NCBI GenBank assembly: GCA_964542475.1
Contig: CAZIUL010000086.1
Span: 1-14,678 of the forward strand
Reading direction: 5' to 3'
DNA from: CAZIUL01 sp964542475
GTDB lineage: Bacteria > Planctomycetota > B15-G4 > CAYZWU01
Length of the DNA: 14,678 bases
A program made the position numbers and the translations under genes. Below the pieces are notes generated by a model. It was not told the origin of the DNA and made no database searches. It was given only the letters and a program-made list of their open reading frames with translations. The first letter of the stretch is position 1. Every line of letters starts with the position of its first letter. Of the stretch, positions 1 to 7,969 are shown piece by piece.

Positions 1-1
1 A

Positions 2-21
2 TTTGAAGGTGTTTGAAGGTG
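2..21. repeat. Perfect 10-bp tandem repeat (TTTGAAGGTG x2)
   Basis: Two adjacent identical copies of TTTGAAGGTG lie at 2-11 and 12-21. The array may continue to the left of the window. If the frame read from position 3 is coding, the repeat is partly inside a gene tail, so it could be chance. No function is visible. Confidence 0.6.
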
Positions 22-92
22 ATTTTCACTCGGAGTGTGAAACATGCGGGCTAGCTCCGTTCTTTGCGGGACAAAACCGCGACATCCTTTGA
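3..92 (+). CDS. Possible C-terminal tail of an upstream gene (partial)
   Basis: The frame beginning at position 3 is open from the window edge to a TGA at 90-92, giving 29 residues that end in ...GQNRDIL. It contains a Cys-x2-Cys pair (SECETCG, roughly 18 residues before the end) followed by APFFAG. A short Cys pair near a C-terminus occurs in several redox and radical-SAM accessory domains, but 29 residues are too few for a family call. The other two forward frames close within the first 20 bases. The alternative is that this is non-coding sequence upstream of the glycosyltransferase. Confidence 0.3.
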   Translation: MKVFEGDFHSECETCGLAPFFAGQNRDIL

Positions 93-192
93 TTTTTATT
101 AAGTTATGGCGCAACATTGCCGGATGAATATTATAGAATTGAATGATGTTGCTTTGCTCTTCTAACTTTTCAGGGAATGGGATTTCGAGTCG

Positions 193-939
193 ATGACCTG
201 TTCTGATAGTGTAATCGTTGTCATGCCGGCATATAACGCCGAATCCACTCTTGAGCGGACCTTCAAGGACATACCGGAAGGAAGCGTCGACGAGGTGATC
301 CTCGTCGATGACAACAGCCGTGACAAAACCGTAGAGATCGCCCGATCCCTGGGAATTACAGTGATCAAACACGAAAAGAACAAGGGCTACGGCGGAAACC
401 AGAAGACATGCTACAGGACGGCTCTTGAACACGGCGCGGACTACATTGTAATGCTCCACCCTGACTACCAGTACGATGCACGCCTGTTGCCCTACATGGT
501 GGGTTTCCTGAAAACCGGCATCTGCGACGTTCTTCTCGGTTCGAGAATCAGAACCCGCAAGGAAGCGCTCGGTAAAGGTATGCCGTCTTACAAGTATTTT
601 TTCAACCGGATGATGACCATTGTGGAAAACCTGGTTCTCGGCCAGAACCTCTCGGAGTTCCATTCAGGGTACAGAGCGTACACCAGAACCGTTCTGGAAA
701 CATTGCCTTTCATGAAAAACTCCGACGACTTCGCCTTCGACTCGGAGTTCCTGATCCAGTCGGTTTATTTCGGATTCCGCCTTGCTGACGTGCCTGTGCC
801 GGTGAGGTATTTCGACGAGGCATCCTCAATCGACTTCACCCGTTCCATCACCTACGGCACCCAAACCATGCTCACCCTGGTAAAATACATGGCTTCATGG
901 AGCCGCATGTACAAATCCGAGCTCTTCAAGAAAGAATGA
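193..939 (+). CDS. Family 2 glycosyltransferase (dolichyl/polyprenyl-phosphate sugar synthase-like)
   Basis: This 248-residue cytoplasmic GT-A enzyme should transfer a sugar from a nucleotide-sugar donor, and the DPM1-like subfamily typically uses polyprenyl phosphate as acceptor. Visible motifs, in order, are the N-terminal VIVVMPAYN strand, the donor-binding VDDNSRD (residues 38-44), HPDYQYD (89-95) at the metal-binding DxD position, the SGYRAY motif (158-163) and the acceptor-side DDFAFDSEF (178-186). There are no membrane segments, so it lacks the C-terminal anchor or GtrA domain that some relatives carry. ATG 193 is supported by GGGA at 179-182, about 10 bases upstream. The gene stands alone and converges on the acyl-CoA dehydrogenase with about 50 bases between them. 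The family is certain; the donor and acceptor are not visible, and a role in glycolipid or cell-envelope glycan synthesis is inference. Confidence 0.93.
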   Translation: MTCSDSVIVVMPAYNAESTLERTFKDIPEGSVDEVILVDDNSRDKTVEIARSLGITVIKHEKNKGYGGNQKTCYRTALEHGADYIVMLHPDYQYDARLLPYMVGFLKTGICDVLLGSRIRTRKEALGKGMPSYKYFFNRMMTIVENLVLGQNLSEFHSGYRAYTRTVLETLPFMKNSDDFAFDSEFLIQSVYFGFRLADVPVPVRYFDEASSIDFTRSITYGTQTMLTLVKYMASWSRMYKSELFKKE

Positions 940-991
940 CGGATCTCACACCGGGCCGTTTTCAGCGGTCACGGGCTGGTTGGCAACCCCC

Positions 992-2131
992 CTACTTCAA
1001 GAGCATGCTCGCGATGATCAGGCGCTGAACCTCGGAAGTCCCTTCGTAGATTTCCGTGATCCTGGCATCCCTGTAGTACCTTTCCAAGGGATACTCGGTG
1101 GTGTAGCCGTATCCCCCGTGAATCTGGATGCCCTTGTGCGTGATCCACGTGGCCGCCTCTGACGCATAAAGCTTGGCCATTGCGGATTCCATGACGTAGT
1201 TCTCCCCGCTGTCCTTCTTGGCTGCGGCCAGGTAGGTCTGGTAACGCGCGTTCGTCAGCTTGACGTGCATGTCCGCGATCATCCACTGTATCGCCTGAAG
1301 CCGGGCGATCGGTTTCCCGAACTGCACGCGCTCCTTTGCGTAGCTCACCGAATCCGCAAGCGCGGCGCCCGCGATCCCGATCGCTTGTGCAGCGATCCCG
1401 ACACGCCCGCCGTTCAATGTCTCCATCGCTATCTTGAAGCCGTGACCTTCCTTCCCGAGGAGGTTCTTTGCCGGAACCCTCGCGTTCTCGAATACGTGCT
1501 CCACCGTGCTCGAAGCCCGGATCCCGAGCTTGTGCTCCACTTTTCCGATGCTGAAGCCGGGGGTGTCCTTTTCAACGATGAAAGCGGACATGCCCCGGTT
1601 CCCGGCCTCCTTGTCGGTTTTGACAGTAACGATCGCAATATCCGAGTATCCGCCGTTTGTGATGAATATCTTCGATCCGTTGATGATGTATTCGTCCCCC
1701 TTCTTCTCCGCGGTTGTGATCTGGGCCGACACATCGGACCCGGCTCCCGGCTCGGTGAGATCGAGACACCCCAGCTTCTCGCCGGAGGCCAGAGGAACCA
1801 GGAACTCCTTTTTCTGTTCCTCTGTGCCGAACTTCAGAATCGGATCGCACGCAAGCGAGGTGTGTGCGGAAACGGTAACCCCGGTGCTTCCGCATGCCTT
1901 GGAAATCTCCTCGACCGCGAGACAGTAGCTTACCATGTCCGCACCAGTGCCGCCGTACTCCTCCGGGATGTAAACCCCCATGAGGCCCAGCTCCCCCATA
2001 TTCTTGACGATCTCCTCTGGAAACCTGGACTCCTCATCAATCTTCGCCGCTATCGGCTTGAGCTCCTTTTCAGCGAAATCGCGTGCAGTATCTCTGATCA
2101 TTGTCTGAAGTTCGGTGAGCTTGAAATCCAT
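992..2131 (-). CDS. Acyl-CoA dehydrogenase (short-chain/butyryl-CoA type)
   Basis: This is a 379-residue flavoenzyme of normal family length that oxidises an acyl-CoA to trans-2-enoyl-CoA and passes electrons to electron-transfer flavoprotein. The three acyl-CoA dehydrogenase domains are all present. LTEPGAGSDVS (125-135) is the first family signature, FITNGGYSD lies at 157-164, and IHGGYGYTTEYPLERYYRDAR (337-357) is the second signature. The catalytic base is Glu363 in ITEIYEGTSEVQR, the position used by short/medium-chain and butyryl-CoA dehydrogenases. I chose the ATG at 2131 rather than the upstream in-frame ATG at 2197, because GGGAGG sits about 9 bases before it and the protein then starts at the conserved MDFKLTELQ. 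No etfAB, thiolase or enoyl-CoA hydratase is adjacent, so chain length and direction (fatty-acid or branched amino-acid oxidation, or butyrate formation) stay open. Confidence 0.97.
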   Translation of the reverse strand: MDFKLTELQTMIRDTARDFAEKELKPIAAKIDEESRFPEEIVKNMGELGLMGVYIPEEYGGTGADMVSYCLAVEEISKACGSTGVTVSAHTSLACDPILKFGTEEQKKEFLVPLASGEKLGCLDLTEPGAGSDVSAQITTAEKKGDEYIINGSKIFITNGGYSDIAIVTVKTDKEAGNRGMSAFIVEKDTPGFSIGKVEHKLGIRASSTVEHVFENARVPAKNLLGKEGHGFKIAMETLNGGRVGIAAQAIGIAGAALADSVSYAKERVQFGKPIARLQAIQWMIADMHVKLTNARYQTYLAAAKKDSGENYVMESAMAKLYASEAATWITHKGIQIHGGYGYTTEYPLERYYRDARITEIYEGTSEVQRLIIASMLLK

Positions 2132-2265
2132 TTTCCATTCCTCCCATCCGTATTGCAGGCCGAGGGATTTGACGCAATAAAAAAACAGCGAAACCACGGA
2201 CCCTTCAGTTTATCACTCTCAAGGCTCTGGAAAAAGCGGTTTTTAAATCAAGGGGCAAAGGAGGG

Positions 2266-2293
2266 TTGCATTGAGGCTTGTTAATGATATACT
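2266..2293 (+). promoter_or_regulatory. Sigma-70-like promoter with extended -10 for the FG-GAP protein gene
   Basis: TTGCAT (2266-2271) is separated by 16 bases from TATACT (2288-2293), and TGA immediately before the hexamer gives an extended -10 (TGnTATACT). Transcription would begin near 2300, leaving a leader of about 120 bases before ATG 2423. The region is intergenic and AT-rich against a GC-rich background. Confidence 0.55.
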
Positions 2294-2319
2294 TTATTTG
2301 ATTCTTCGAGACATTCCTG

Positions 2320-2334
2320 TTTCTGCGGCAGAAA
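2320..2334. repeat. Short perfect inverted repeat in the FG-GAP gene leader
   Basis: TTTCTG CGG CAGAAA forms a perfect 6-bp stem with a 3-base loop, about 20 bases after the predicted start of transcription. It could be a small hairpin in the 5' leader or an operator half-site pair. No T-tract follows, so it is not a terminator. Confidence 0.35.
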
Positions 2335-2422
2335 GCCCGGCGCGCAAGCCGATCCGTTTCGAATGAAAAAGCCCATTCTGTAACCTGTTTTGATCACCGA
2401 TCTTCAAGAAAAGGGATTTCTA

Positions 2423-5394
2423 ATGAAAAAAATGTCCACCTGCATCAGAGGCTGCTTGATGATTTCGTCTCTTCTCGCCTTGTTCGCGGCAGACATGCCA
2501 GCCCAGACAACGCATGGATACGATGATTTGTCCGACATACCGCTTACACGGTGGATGAGCCCGGNNNNNNNNNNNNNNNNNNNNNNNNNNNNNNNNNNNN
2601 NNNNNNNNNNNNNNNNNNNNNNNNNNNNNNNNNNNNNNNNNNNNNNNNNNNNNNNNNNNNNNNNGGGCCTTTCGAGGTCACCCGTCTGACAAGCCAAGCC
2701 TGCCGCGATTCAGGCGGTTCGGGAAGGGTACTCCTGGTTTTAGTCCAGACGTCACTTTACACATACATTCAGGACGAGCTCGCAACATACATGGACGACA
2801 TTTCCCGGGAGGGCTTTTCCCCGGAGATATGCCTGAGCACCGGAGGAACGCCGGAAGACATCAGGAACTTCCTGATATCCGACTACTTCGATGTCTATGG
2901 CTCCGCTTTCGCCGGAGTTCTGCTGGTGGGAGATTTCCCGGTTCCGTGGTACGACCTGAGCGGGGATCAGTTTCCAACGGACCTTTACTACATGGATCTG
3001 GACGGCACCTTCCTCGACGGCAACGGCGACGGAATGTTCGACGGCCACGAGGACAACACCTACTGCGATACGGCTCCGGACATCTTCCTCGGGCGGCTCC
3101 ATGTGGAGCCCATCTCGGGAAACGACATCCTGACACTGGAGAACTACTTTGACAAGGTGCACGCATATCGCACGGGTTCGTTCTCGGTGCCTGAGCTCGC
3201 CCTCGGTTTCTGCGACGACGACTGGGCTAACTGGGGCAACTACGGGCTCGACTACTCGTTCGAGAACGTGACCATCATTGACGACATATACGAAACATCC
3301 GCGGGTAACTACGAAGACAAGCTGGATGACGGCTATCACTGGATCCACACGATGGCCCACTCATATTCCGGCGGGCATCATTTCAGCAACAGCCCCGGCG
3401 ACGGGTGGGTTTACAACTACGAGGTGAAGGCCATCGATCCGTGGGCTCTCTTCTACAACCTGTTCGCCTGTTCCAACTGCCGCTACACCGAGCCTGACTA
3501 CATGGGAGGGGTCTACATCTTCTGCGACACCCACGGGCTCGCCGCGGTGGGGTGCACAAAGTCAGGGAGCATGCTTTCGTTCGAGTATTTTTACGGACCC
3601 ATGCACCGCAACGTGTCAATAGGCGACGCGTACCGCACATGGTGGGAAGCGATGTATCCGTACGATTCAGGTAACCAGTCCTGGTTCTACGGAATGACTC
3701 TTTTGGGGGATCCGACACTGGTGCCGCGCGCAGGCTTTTACAACGACCCGCAGACCGGCCCGTCCGGTTTCACCCAGTATGAACCGGTCAGAGCAGCTTC
3801 CCCGCAAACAGGAGCCGGCTTCGGCGGGGCGCTGGCTTTCGGCGACATCAACAACGACGGGCACCAGGACATTATATGCGGCGTTCCCGGGTCGGTCTCG
3901 GGAGGCCACAAGGCAGCGGGTTCGGTCGAGATCGCTTACGGACCAGGCTTCACTATTCGCGACGAGGTAACAGCGGCAACCCCCGCTCCGGGGGAGCGGT
4001 TCGGGTGCTCCGTAGAGACGGGCGACATGAACGGGGACGGCATCTGCGACGTGGCGGTGGGAGTTCCCGGCCGCGATGTCAATGGAAACCGGGACGTGGG
4101 AGCGGTACGCATCATCCACGGTCCTTCGCTTTCATCAGGCCCGGAAATCGTCCCGTCATCGGTCAAGAGCATGACAGCCTTCGGATCCAGCCTGGTGCTC
4201 TTCGACTTCAACAGCGACCTGAGCATGGACATTGCGGTTGGAGGCCCGGGGTACAACAACCGCGGCTTGGTGGAGGTGTTCGAGGGCCCGGGGTTCACGT
4301 CGTATATCAAGAAAAACGGCGATCACCACAAGATGTGCGAGTTCGGCGCCTGCCTGGCCGCCGGTGACGTCGACGGCGACGGAGACAGCGATCTTCTCGT
4401 TGGCGTGCCTAGGGGTTACCTGGGAGACTACGGCGATTTCGTTCTCTACTTCAGCCCTGCACTGACCCGCAAGCAGACAGCGGATCCGGACGACATCCCG
4501 GTGCTCGGAAGGCTCGGCTCATCCGTGGCCATGGGAGATTTCGACGGCGATGGATACGATGAGATCGCGGTCGGAGTTCCAGGCCGCACCGCGGACGGAC
4601 AGAAGGCTGCAGGGAGCGTGATGCTCTTCAAGCTCGATGCGCCCGAGCTCTTACTCTGGAAAACGCTGAACGCACCAATACCCGAGATGTTTGCGGAGTT
4701 CGGCGCTTCGCTTGCAGCCGGCGACCTGACAGGGGACGGATGCGTTGACCTCTGCGTGGGCGCCCCGTTCGCAGACAGCAATGGAATGCGCGACACGGGC
4801 CGGGTGTACCTGTTCACCGGTCCGGATCTCAACAGCACATCTGCCAGGCTCTTCAAGGACTTTGAGCCGGAGCGGAACAGCGGCTTCGGGTCCTGCATCG
4901 AAGCGGGCGATCTTCTTTCGGAAACCCCCACGCTCGCCATCAGCGCTCCAAGGGCTTCGTCCGATCCGTATGGAACAAGCGTGTGTCATGCGGGAAAAGT
5001 AATGCTCAACGCTTTCATGCTTCAGGCTGACGCGGAAACCATATCCTGGCAGAACGGCGACAGCCTGACCTTCGACCTCAACGCGGGAGATGAGCAGGCT
5101 GGAAACACCTATATTACTGCAATCTCGGCTTCCGGCACGCTGCCCGGCACGCCGTTTGGATCTGTTGTGGTTCCCCTCAACTTCGATCAGCTCACCGGCA
5201 TCGGGTTCAATTATCTGAACAGCTCCGTCTTCCATGACTTCGGAGGCTCGCTCGACGGCGAGGGAAAGGGAAACTGTTCGTTCAACCTTCCACCCGCAGT
5301 ACCCAACGCCCAGGGAGCCAGGCTCTATTTCGCGTTCTTCACATTGAGCCCCATCGACTTCGCATCGAACCCGGTCATGGTTGATATCGAGTAG
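2423..5394 (+). CDS. Secreted C25/caspase-like cysteine-peptidase-like protein with seven-bladed FG-GAP propeller (interrupted by assembly gap)
   Basis: The gene starts at ATG 2423 (AAAGGGA just upstream) with a signal peptide: MKKMSTCIRG, then a hydrophobic core ending around ADMPAQ. One hundred N follow, and the frame resumes at 2665 for 909 more residues. The first 340 or so post-gap residues resemble clan CD peptidases (gingipain C25, caspase fold). They contain VLLVGDFPVP, an Asp-rich LDGNGDGMFDG, a candidate catalytic His in MAHSYSGGHH (codon 3358-3360), a candidate Cys in LFACSNC (codon 3469-3471) and a closing MTLLGDPTLVP. Seven FG-GAP repeats of 55-62 residues come next, most with DxDxDG-type calcium loops (GDMNGDG, GDVDGDGD, GDFDGDGYD). 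A final beta-rich module of about 120 residues ends in FTLSPIDFASNP. It is probably exported and cell-surface or extracellular. The propeller is clear; peptidase activity is inferred from two candidate residues. It converges with the next gene, 21 bases away. Confidence 0.88.
2565..2664. other. Assembly gap (100 N)
   Basis: Exactly 100 N, the usual placeholder for a gap of unknown length. It falls just after the signal peptide of the FG-GAP protein. The fragment before it has 142 coding bases and the downstream reading frame starts at 2665. For one continuous gene the true gap length must therefore leave remainder 2 on division by 3, which 100 does not. Confidence 0.99.
3811..4956 (+). repeat. 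Seven FG-GAP (integrin-alpha-like) coding repeats
   Basis: Blades begin near 3811, 3991, 4171, 4336, 4507, 4693 and 4879, a period of 165-186 bases. Each carries the pattern F-G-x-S/A-x3-G-D-x(2)-x-D-G-x-x-D-x-x-V/I-G-x-P. Blade 3 has FDFNSDLSMD and blade 7 has GDLLSETPT in place of the calcium loop, so the third and last blades look degenerate. Seven repeats match the closed seven-bladed propeller of integrin alpha subunits. Confidence 0.9.
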
Positions 5395-5415
5395 GCGCAG
5401 GCAGCGCGGCAATCG

Positions 5416-7653
5416 TCAGGTTTTCTCGATCACGAACCACGTGACTCCGCGCGCCTCGACCTCCACGGGCAGGCTCACGCTGAACCGCCTGTCGATCGGA
5501 TACGTTTTATACTTTTCACCCCGCTCGCTGATGCGGGCCCCGGTGTCGAGGCCGGTGTAGTACAGGCCGAGCCTGATCGTTTTGTTCACCTTCCGGTTTA
5601 GAGGGTTGTAGACCACCAGCATCCCCTTCTCCTTGAGGTTCGGATTGGCGTGGAATAGCCAGTCCAGCCCCCTGCCGTCAGCCCGGCGGCTCGATGCGTG
5701 AATGATGTCGCTCTCCAGAATATTGCGGTAACTCTTGTACCAGCCCACCCACCTTTTAACGAGTTCCCTGGTGCGGTCCGTGTCGTACAGCCTGTGCCCG
5801 CGAAAGACGGCCTGCACGCCTGCGCCCAGGTTGCTCGCCATCATGAGCCCGTAGTGGTCCAGGTGCTCATCGAGCGGCTCGATCGTGGCTGCTGCGCCGC
5901 CGCCGTGGTACTGGGTCAGCGGAACGAACATCCACCCCATGCTTGGCGTCTTCTGCCAGGTGCCGTCATAGATGTTCTGGCGCGTGTGGATCACCTGCAG
6001 GGCGCGCGGAAGCGACCAGTTCACCTCCCTGTAGCCCATGCCGCACTCGTTCGATCCGGAAAGGTAGTAGTAGTCCGGTACCCTCAGATAAACGCCACGG
6101 CCCCGCAGCCATTTGTAGTAGTCGGTGATGATCTTCCACTGTACCCACCGCGAATCGTTCACTCCCTTCTGAAGCGGGGGACGTGCGGCAGCGTCCAGGT
6201 CACCGGGATATGAACCGTCGTGTGTGAACTGCAAAAACCCGGTTGCCTCGAAAAATCCGTACAGCTTCCGAAAGTAGTTCTGCCCCCATCCGGATGCCAG
6301 GGCGGGGCAGAACCCGTGAGTCTGCCCGCCGGGCTTGCCGGTCTCCGGGTTCACGATGTTGTCGCTTGCAGGCGCGATCCTTCTGCTCGAAAGCAAGGAG
6401 TAACCTCCCAGGTGGATCCCCCTGGAGGCGGCATAATCCGCAAGGCCCTTGAACTTATCCAGATTCGCCGCGCTTTCGTTCTCCATGCTGAGCCCGCTCC
6501 CGAAGCTCAAGCTCACCATCTCGAACCCGCACTCCGCTGCCTGGTCGACGGCCTGTTTCACGACCTTCTCATCGGTGCTCACAACGTGCAGGATCAGGGG
6601 ATTTTCGGTGATCCACGGGGCGACGGCGCGGTACATGCGCCTGAGCGCAAGCCCCTGTCGCACACGGTCCCACGAGTCGTACAAAAGCTCGTAGGCGCGA
6701 AACGACTCGAAGGTCTCCCCGGGCTCCACTGTCTGGTCCGGGCCTGTCTCCGGTTTCACCTCGAGGAGGCACGGCATCATCCTTTCCCAGTTCACCTGGC
6801 TTTTGAACAGCGGATCAGGCAGCCAGTGCACGGAAAAACGCCTCGCAGTGTAAACCCTGAACGCACCGAAAGCATAGTCCGTTTCCACGTGCGGGCTGTC
6901 CGGATGAGGAAGAGGCACCTCCTCTCGGTTCTCGACCGGGTTGCAGTGCTCCACCACTGCCAGGATCTCGCAGGTGAAACTGTCCACGTCGATCGGCTGA
7001 TCCGTGCCGTTGTGCACCGTTATCCATTTCTGCATCACAGGCAGTCCGTGGTACATCTCGTAGTGCACGGACACCCTCACGCCGCTGAGCTCGGGGCCGG
7101 TTCCTTCGAAATCCAGGCGCAACGACACGCCCGGCGGCGGCCATTCGGCTCCAGGTGCATGATGCCGGACACGTTTCCATGGAAAGCGTTCCTTTGGTTC
7201 GCCCTCTTCGAAGCCGGTGAACTCAAACGCCCCGGGAGCCGCTTCCATACGATCGAGCCACTCCTCTGTCAGGTAGGCGTGGTCCGGCTGCCCGATGAGC
7301 CCGCCGATGTCGTGTGACTGACCGTTGATCTCGACGCGAGCCTCCGGACGCACAGCCCGGAGAACGGATGCGCCCGTCATAAGGTTGTCGAAGGCCACGC
7401 ACGCGGCATCCGGCTCGATCCGCCAGGCCCGGCTGATCAGGCCATTGGCCATTACAATCTCCATCCGGTCTTCGCTCACGAACACCCCGGCTTTGCGCTC
7501 GATGGGATCGACCAGCCAGTCCGCATCGACCGCTTCGATGTCAGCGGGCGCGGCAACAGGCGGCAGCCTCTTCAGATCATCGCCGTTCGCATCAGTGGCG
7601 CCGAACAACACGACAACCGTGATCAAAACAAGTACGAAAACACACCTAAACAT
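5416..7653 (-). CDS. Secreted glycoside hydrolase-like protein (possible clan GH-D relative)
   Basis: This is a 745-residue exported protein. ATG 7653 is fixed by a strong AGGAGGG just upstream and is followed by a signal peptide (MFRCVFVLVLITVVVLFGATDANG). Residues 30-330 are beta-rich (VHYEMYHGLPVMQKWITVHN), like the supersandwich that precedes the barrel in GH36 enzymes. Residues 350-650 look like a TIM barrel, with successive strands LILHVV (353-358), FEMVSLSFG (377-385), IHLGGYSLL (413-421), FLQFTHDGS (473-481), a strand leading to YYYLSGSNECG, and SMGWMFVPL. Asp479 in FTHDG is a plausible nucleophile and Glu536 in SGSNEC a candidate second acid. A beta-rich tail ends in RGVTWFVIEKT. The canonical GH36/GH27 acid/base motif (SGGGRFD or similar) is not seen, so substrate and even catalysis are unproven. 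It converges on the FG-GAP gene and its promoter probably lies in or near the second gap. Confidence 0.6.
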   Translation of the reverse strand: MFRCVFVLVLITVVVLFGATDANGDDLKRLPPVAAPADIEAVDADWLVDPIERKAGVFVSEDRMEIVMANGLISRAWRIEPDAACVAFDNLMTGASVLRAVRPEARVEINGQSHDIGGLIGQPDHAYLTEEWLDRMEAAPGAFEFTGFEEGEPKERFPWKRVRHHAPGAEWPPPGVSLRLDFEGTGPELSGVRVSVHYEMYHGLPVMQKWITVHNGTDQPIDVDSFTCEILAVVEHCNPVENREEVPLPHPDSPHVETDYAFGAFRVYTARRFSVHWLPDPLFKSQVNWERMMPCLLEVKPETGPDQTVEPGETFESFRAYELLYDSWDRVRQGLALRRMYRAVAPWITENPLILHVVSTDEKVVKQAVDQAAECGFEMVSLSFGSGLSMENESAANLDKFKGLADYAASRGIHLGGYSLLSSRRIAPASDNIVNPETGKPGGQTHGFCPALASGWGQNYFRKLYGFFEATGFLQFTHDGSYPGDLDAAARPPLQKGVNDSRWVQWKIITDYYKWLRGRGVYLRVPDYYYLSGSNECGMGYREVNWSLPRALQVIHTRQNIYDGTWQKTPSMGWMFVPLTQYHGGGAAATIEPLDEHLDHYGLMMASNLGAGVQAVFRGHRLYDTDRTRELVKRWVGWYKSYRNILESDIIHASSRRADGRGLDWLFHANPNLKEKGMLVVYNPLNRKVNKTIRLGLYYTGLDTGARISERGEKYKTYPIDRRFSVSLPVEVEARGVTWFVIEKT

Positions 7654-7969
7654 TAAAACCCTCCTGTATGAACCGCGAACGATGCGACAGAAAATCACGT
7701 TTTGCGTTTTGATGAACAGCCACTCTTTGCTNNNNNNNNNNNNNNNNNNNNNNNNNNNNNNNNNNNNNNNNNNNNNNNNNNNNNNNNNNNNNNNNNNNNN
7801 NNNNNNNNNNNNNNNNNNNNNNNNNNNNNNNTTTACATCAACACCGACCCCTGGCTCGAATCAGGCCCGCGCCGGATTCCAGCGGCCTGTCTTGAAAGTC
7901 CGGGCATACGGGGTTAGACTCGAAAGATGCTGTTTCGGAAAACAAGTCAACCGCGTAAGGAACTTTCTC
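7654..7969. other. Intergenic region between divergent genes, containing an assembly gap (7732-7831)
   Basis: This 316-base interval holds 78 bases upstream of the glycosidase-like gene (only its ribosome binding site is recognisable), exactly 100 N at 7732-7831, and 138 bases leading to the kinase gene. A frame entering from the gap is open for 27 residues to TAG 7915-7917, so the tail of a gene hidden in the gap is possible but unsupported. The kinase frame is also open back to the gap. Confidence 0.8.
7892..7920 (+). promoter_or_regulatory. Sigma-70-like promoter for the P-loop kinase gene
   Basis: TTGAAA (7892-7897) and TAGACT (7915-7920) are separated by exactly 17 bases. They match the -35 consensus at 5 of 6 and the -10 consensus at 4 of 6 positions. 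Transcription would begin near 7928, about 40 bases before ATG 7970. It lies in the only sequence available between the gap and the gene. Confidence 0.5.

Noticed and set aside
973..991. GC-rich hairpin (GGG-ct-GGTT-ggc-AACC) between glycosyltransferase and dehydrogenase
   Set aside because: Short interrupted stem and no T-tract on either side, so not convincing as a terminator for either convergent gene.
1265..2284. Long open frame on the plus strand opposite the acyl-CoA dehydrogenase
   Set aside because: It overlaps a gene with every family signature intact, shows no family features itself, and long antisense frames are expected in GC-rich coding DNA.
2390..2689. Apparent frameshift across the first N run
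   Set aside because: The run is exactly 100 N, a length placeholder, so frame cannot be judged across it.
6220..7317. 365-residue plus-strand frame opposite the glycosidase-like gene
   Set aside because: The composition (many His, Arg, Pro, Val) is typical of an antisense shadow; the minus-strand gene has a signal peptide and a strong ribosome binding site.
7845..7870. tRNA T-arm-like sequence (CCTGGCTCGAATCAGG) after the second gap
   Set aside because: It gives only a 4-bp stem with an 8-base loop and no acceptor 3' strand follows, so it is not a truncated tRNA.
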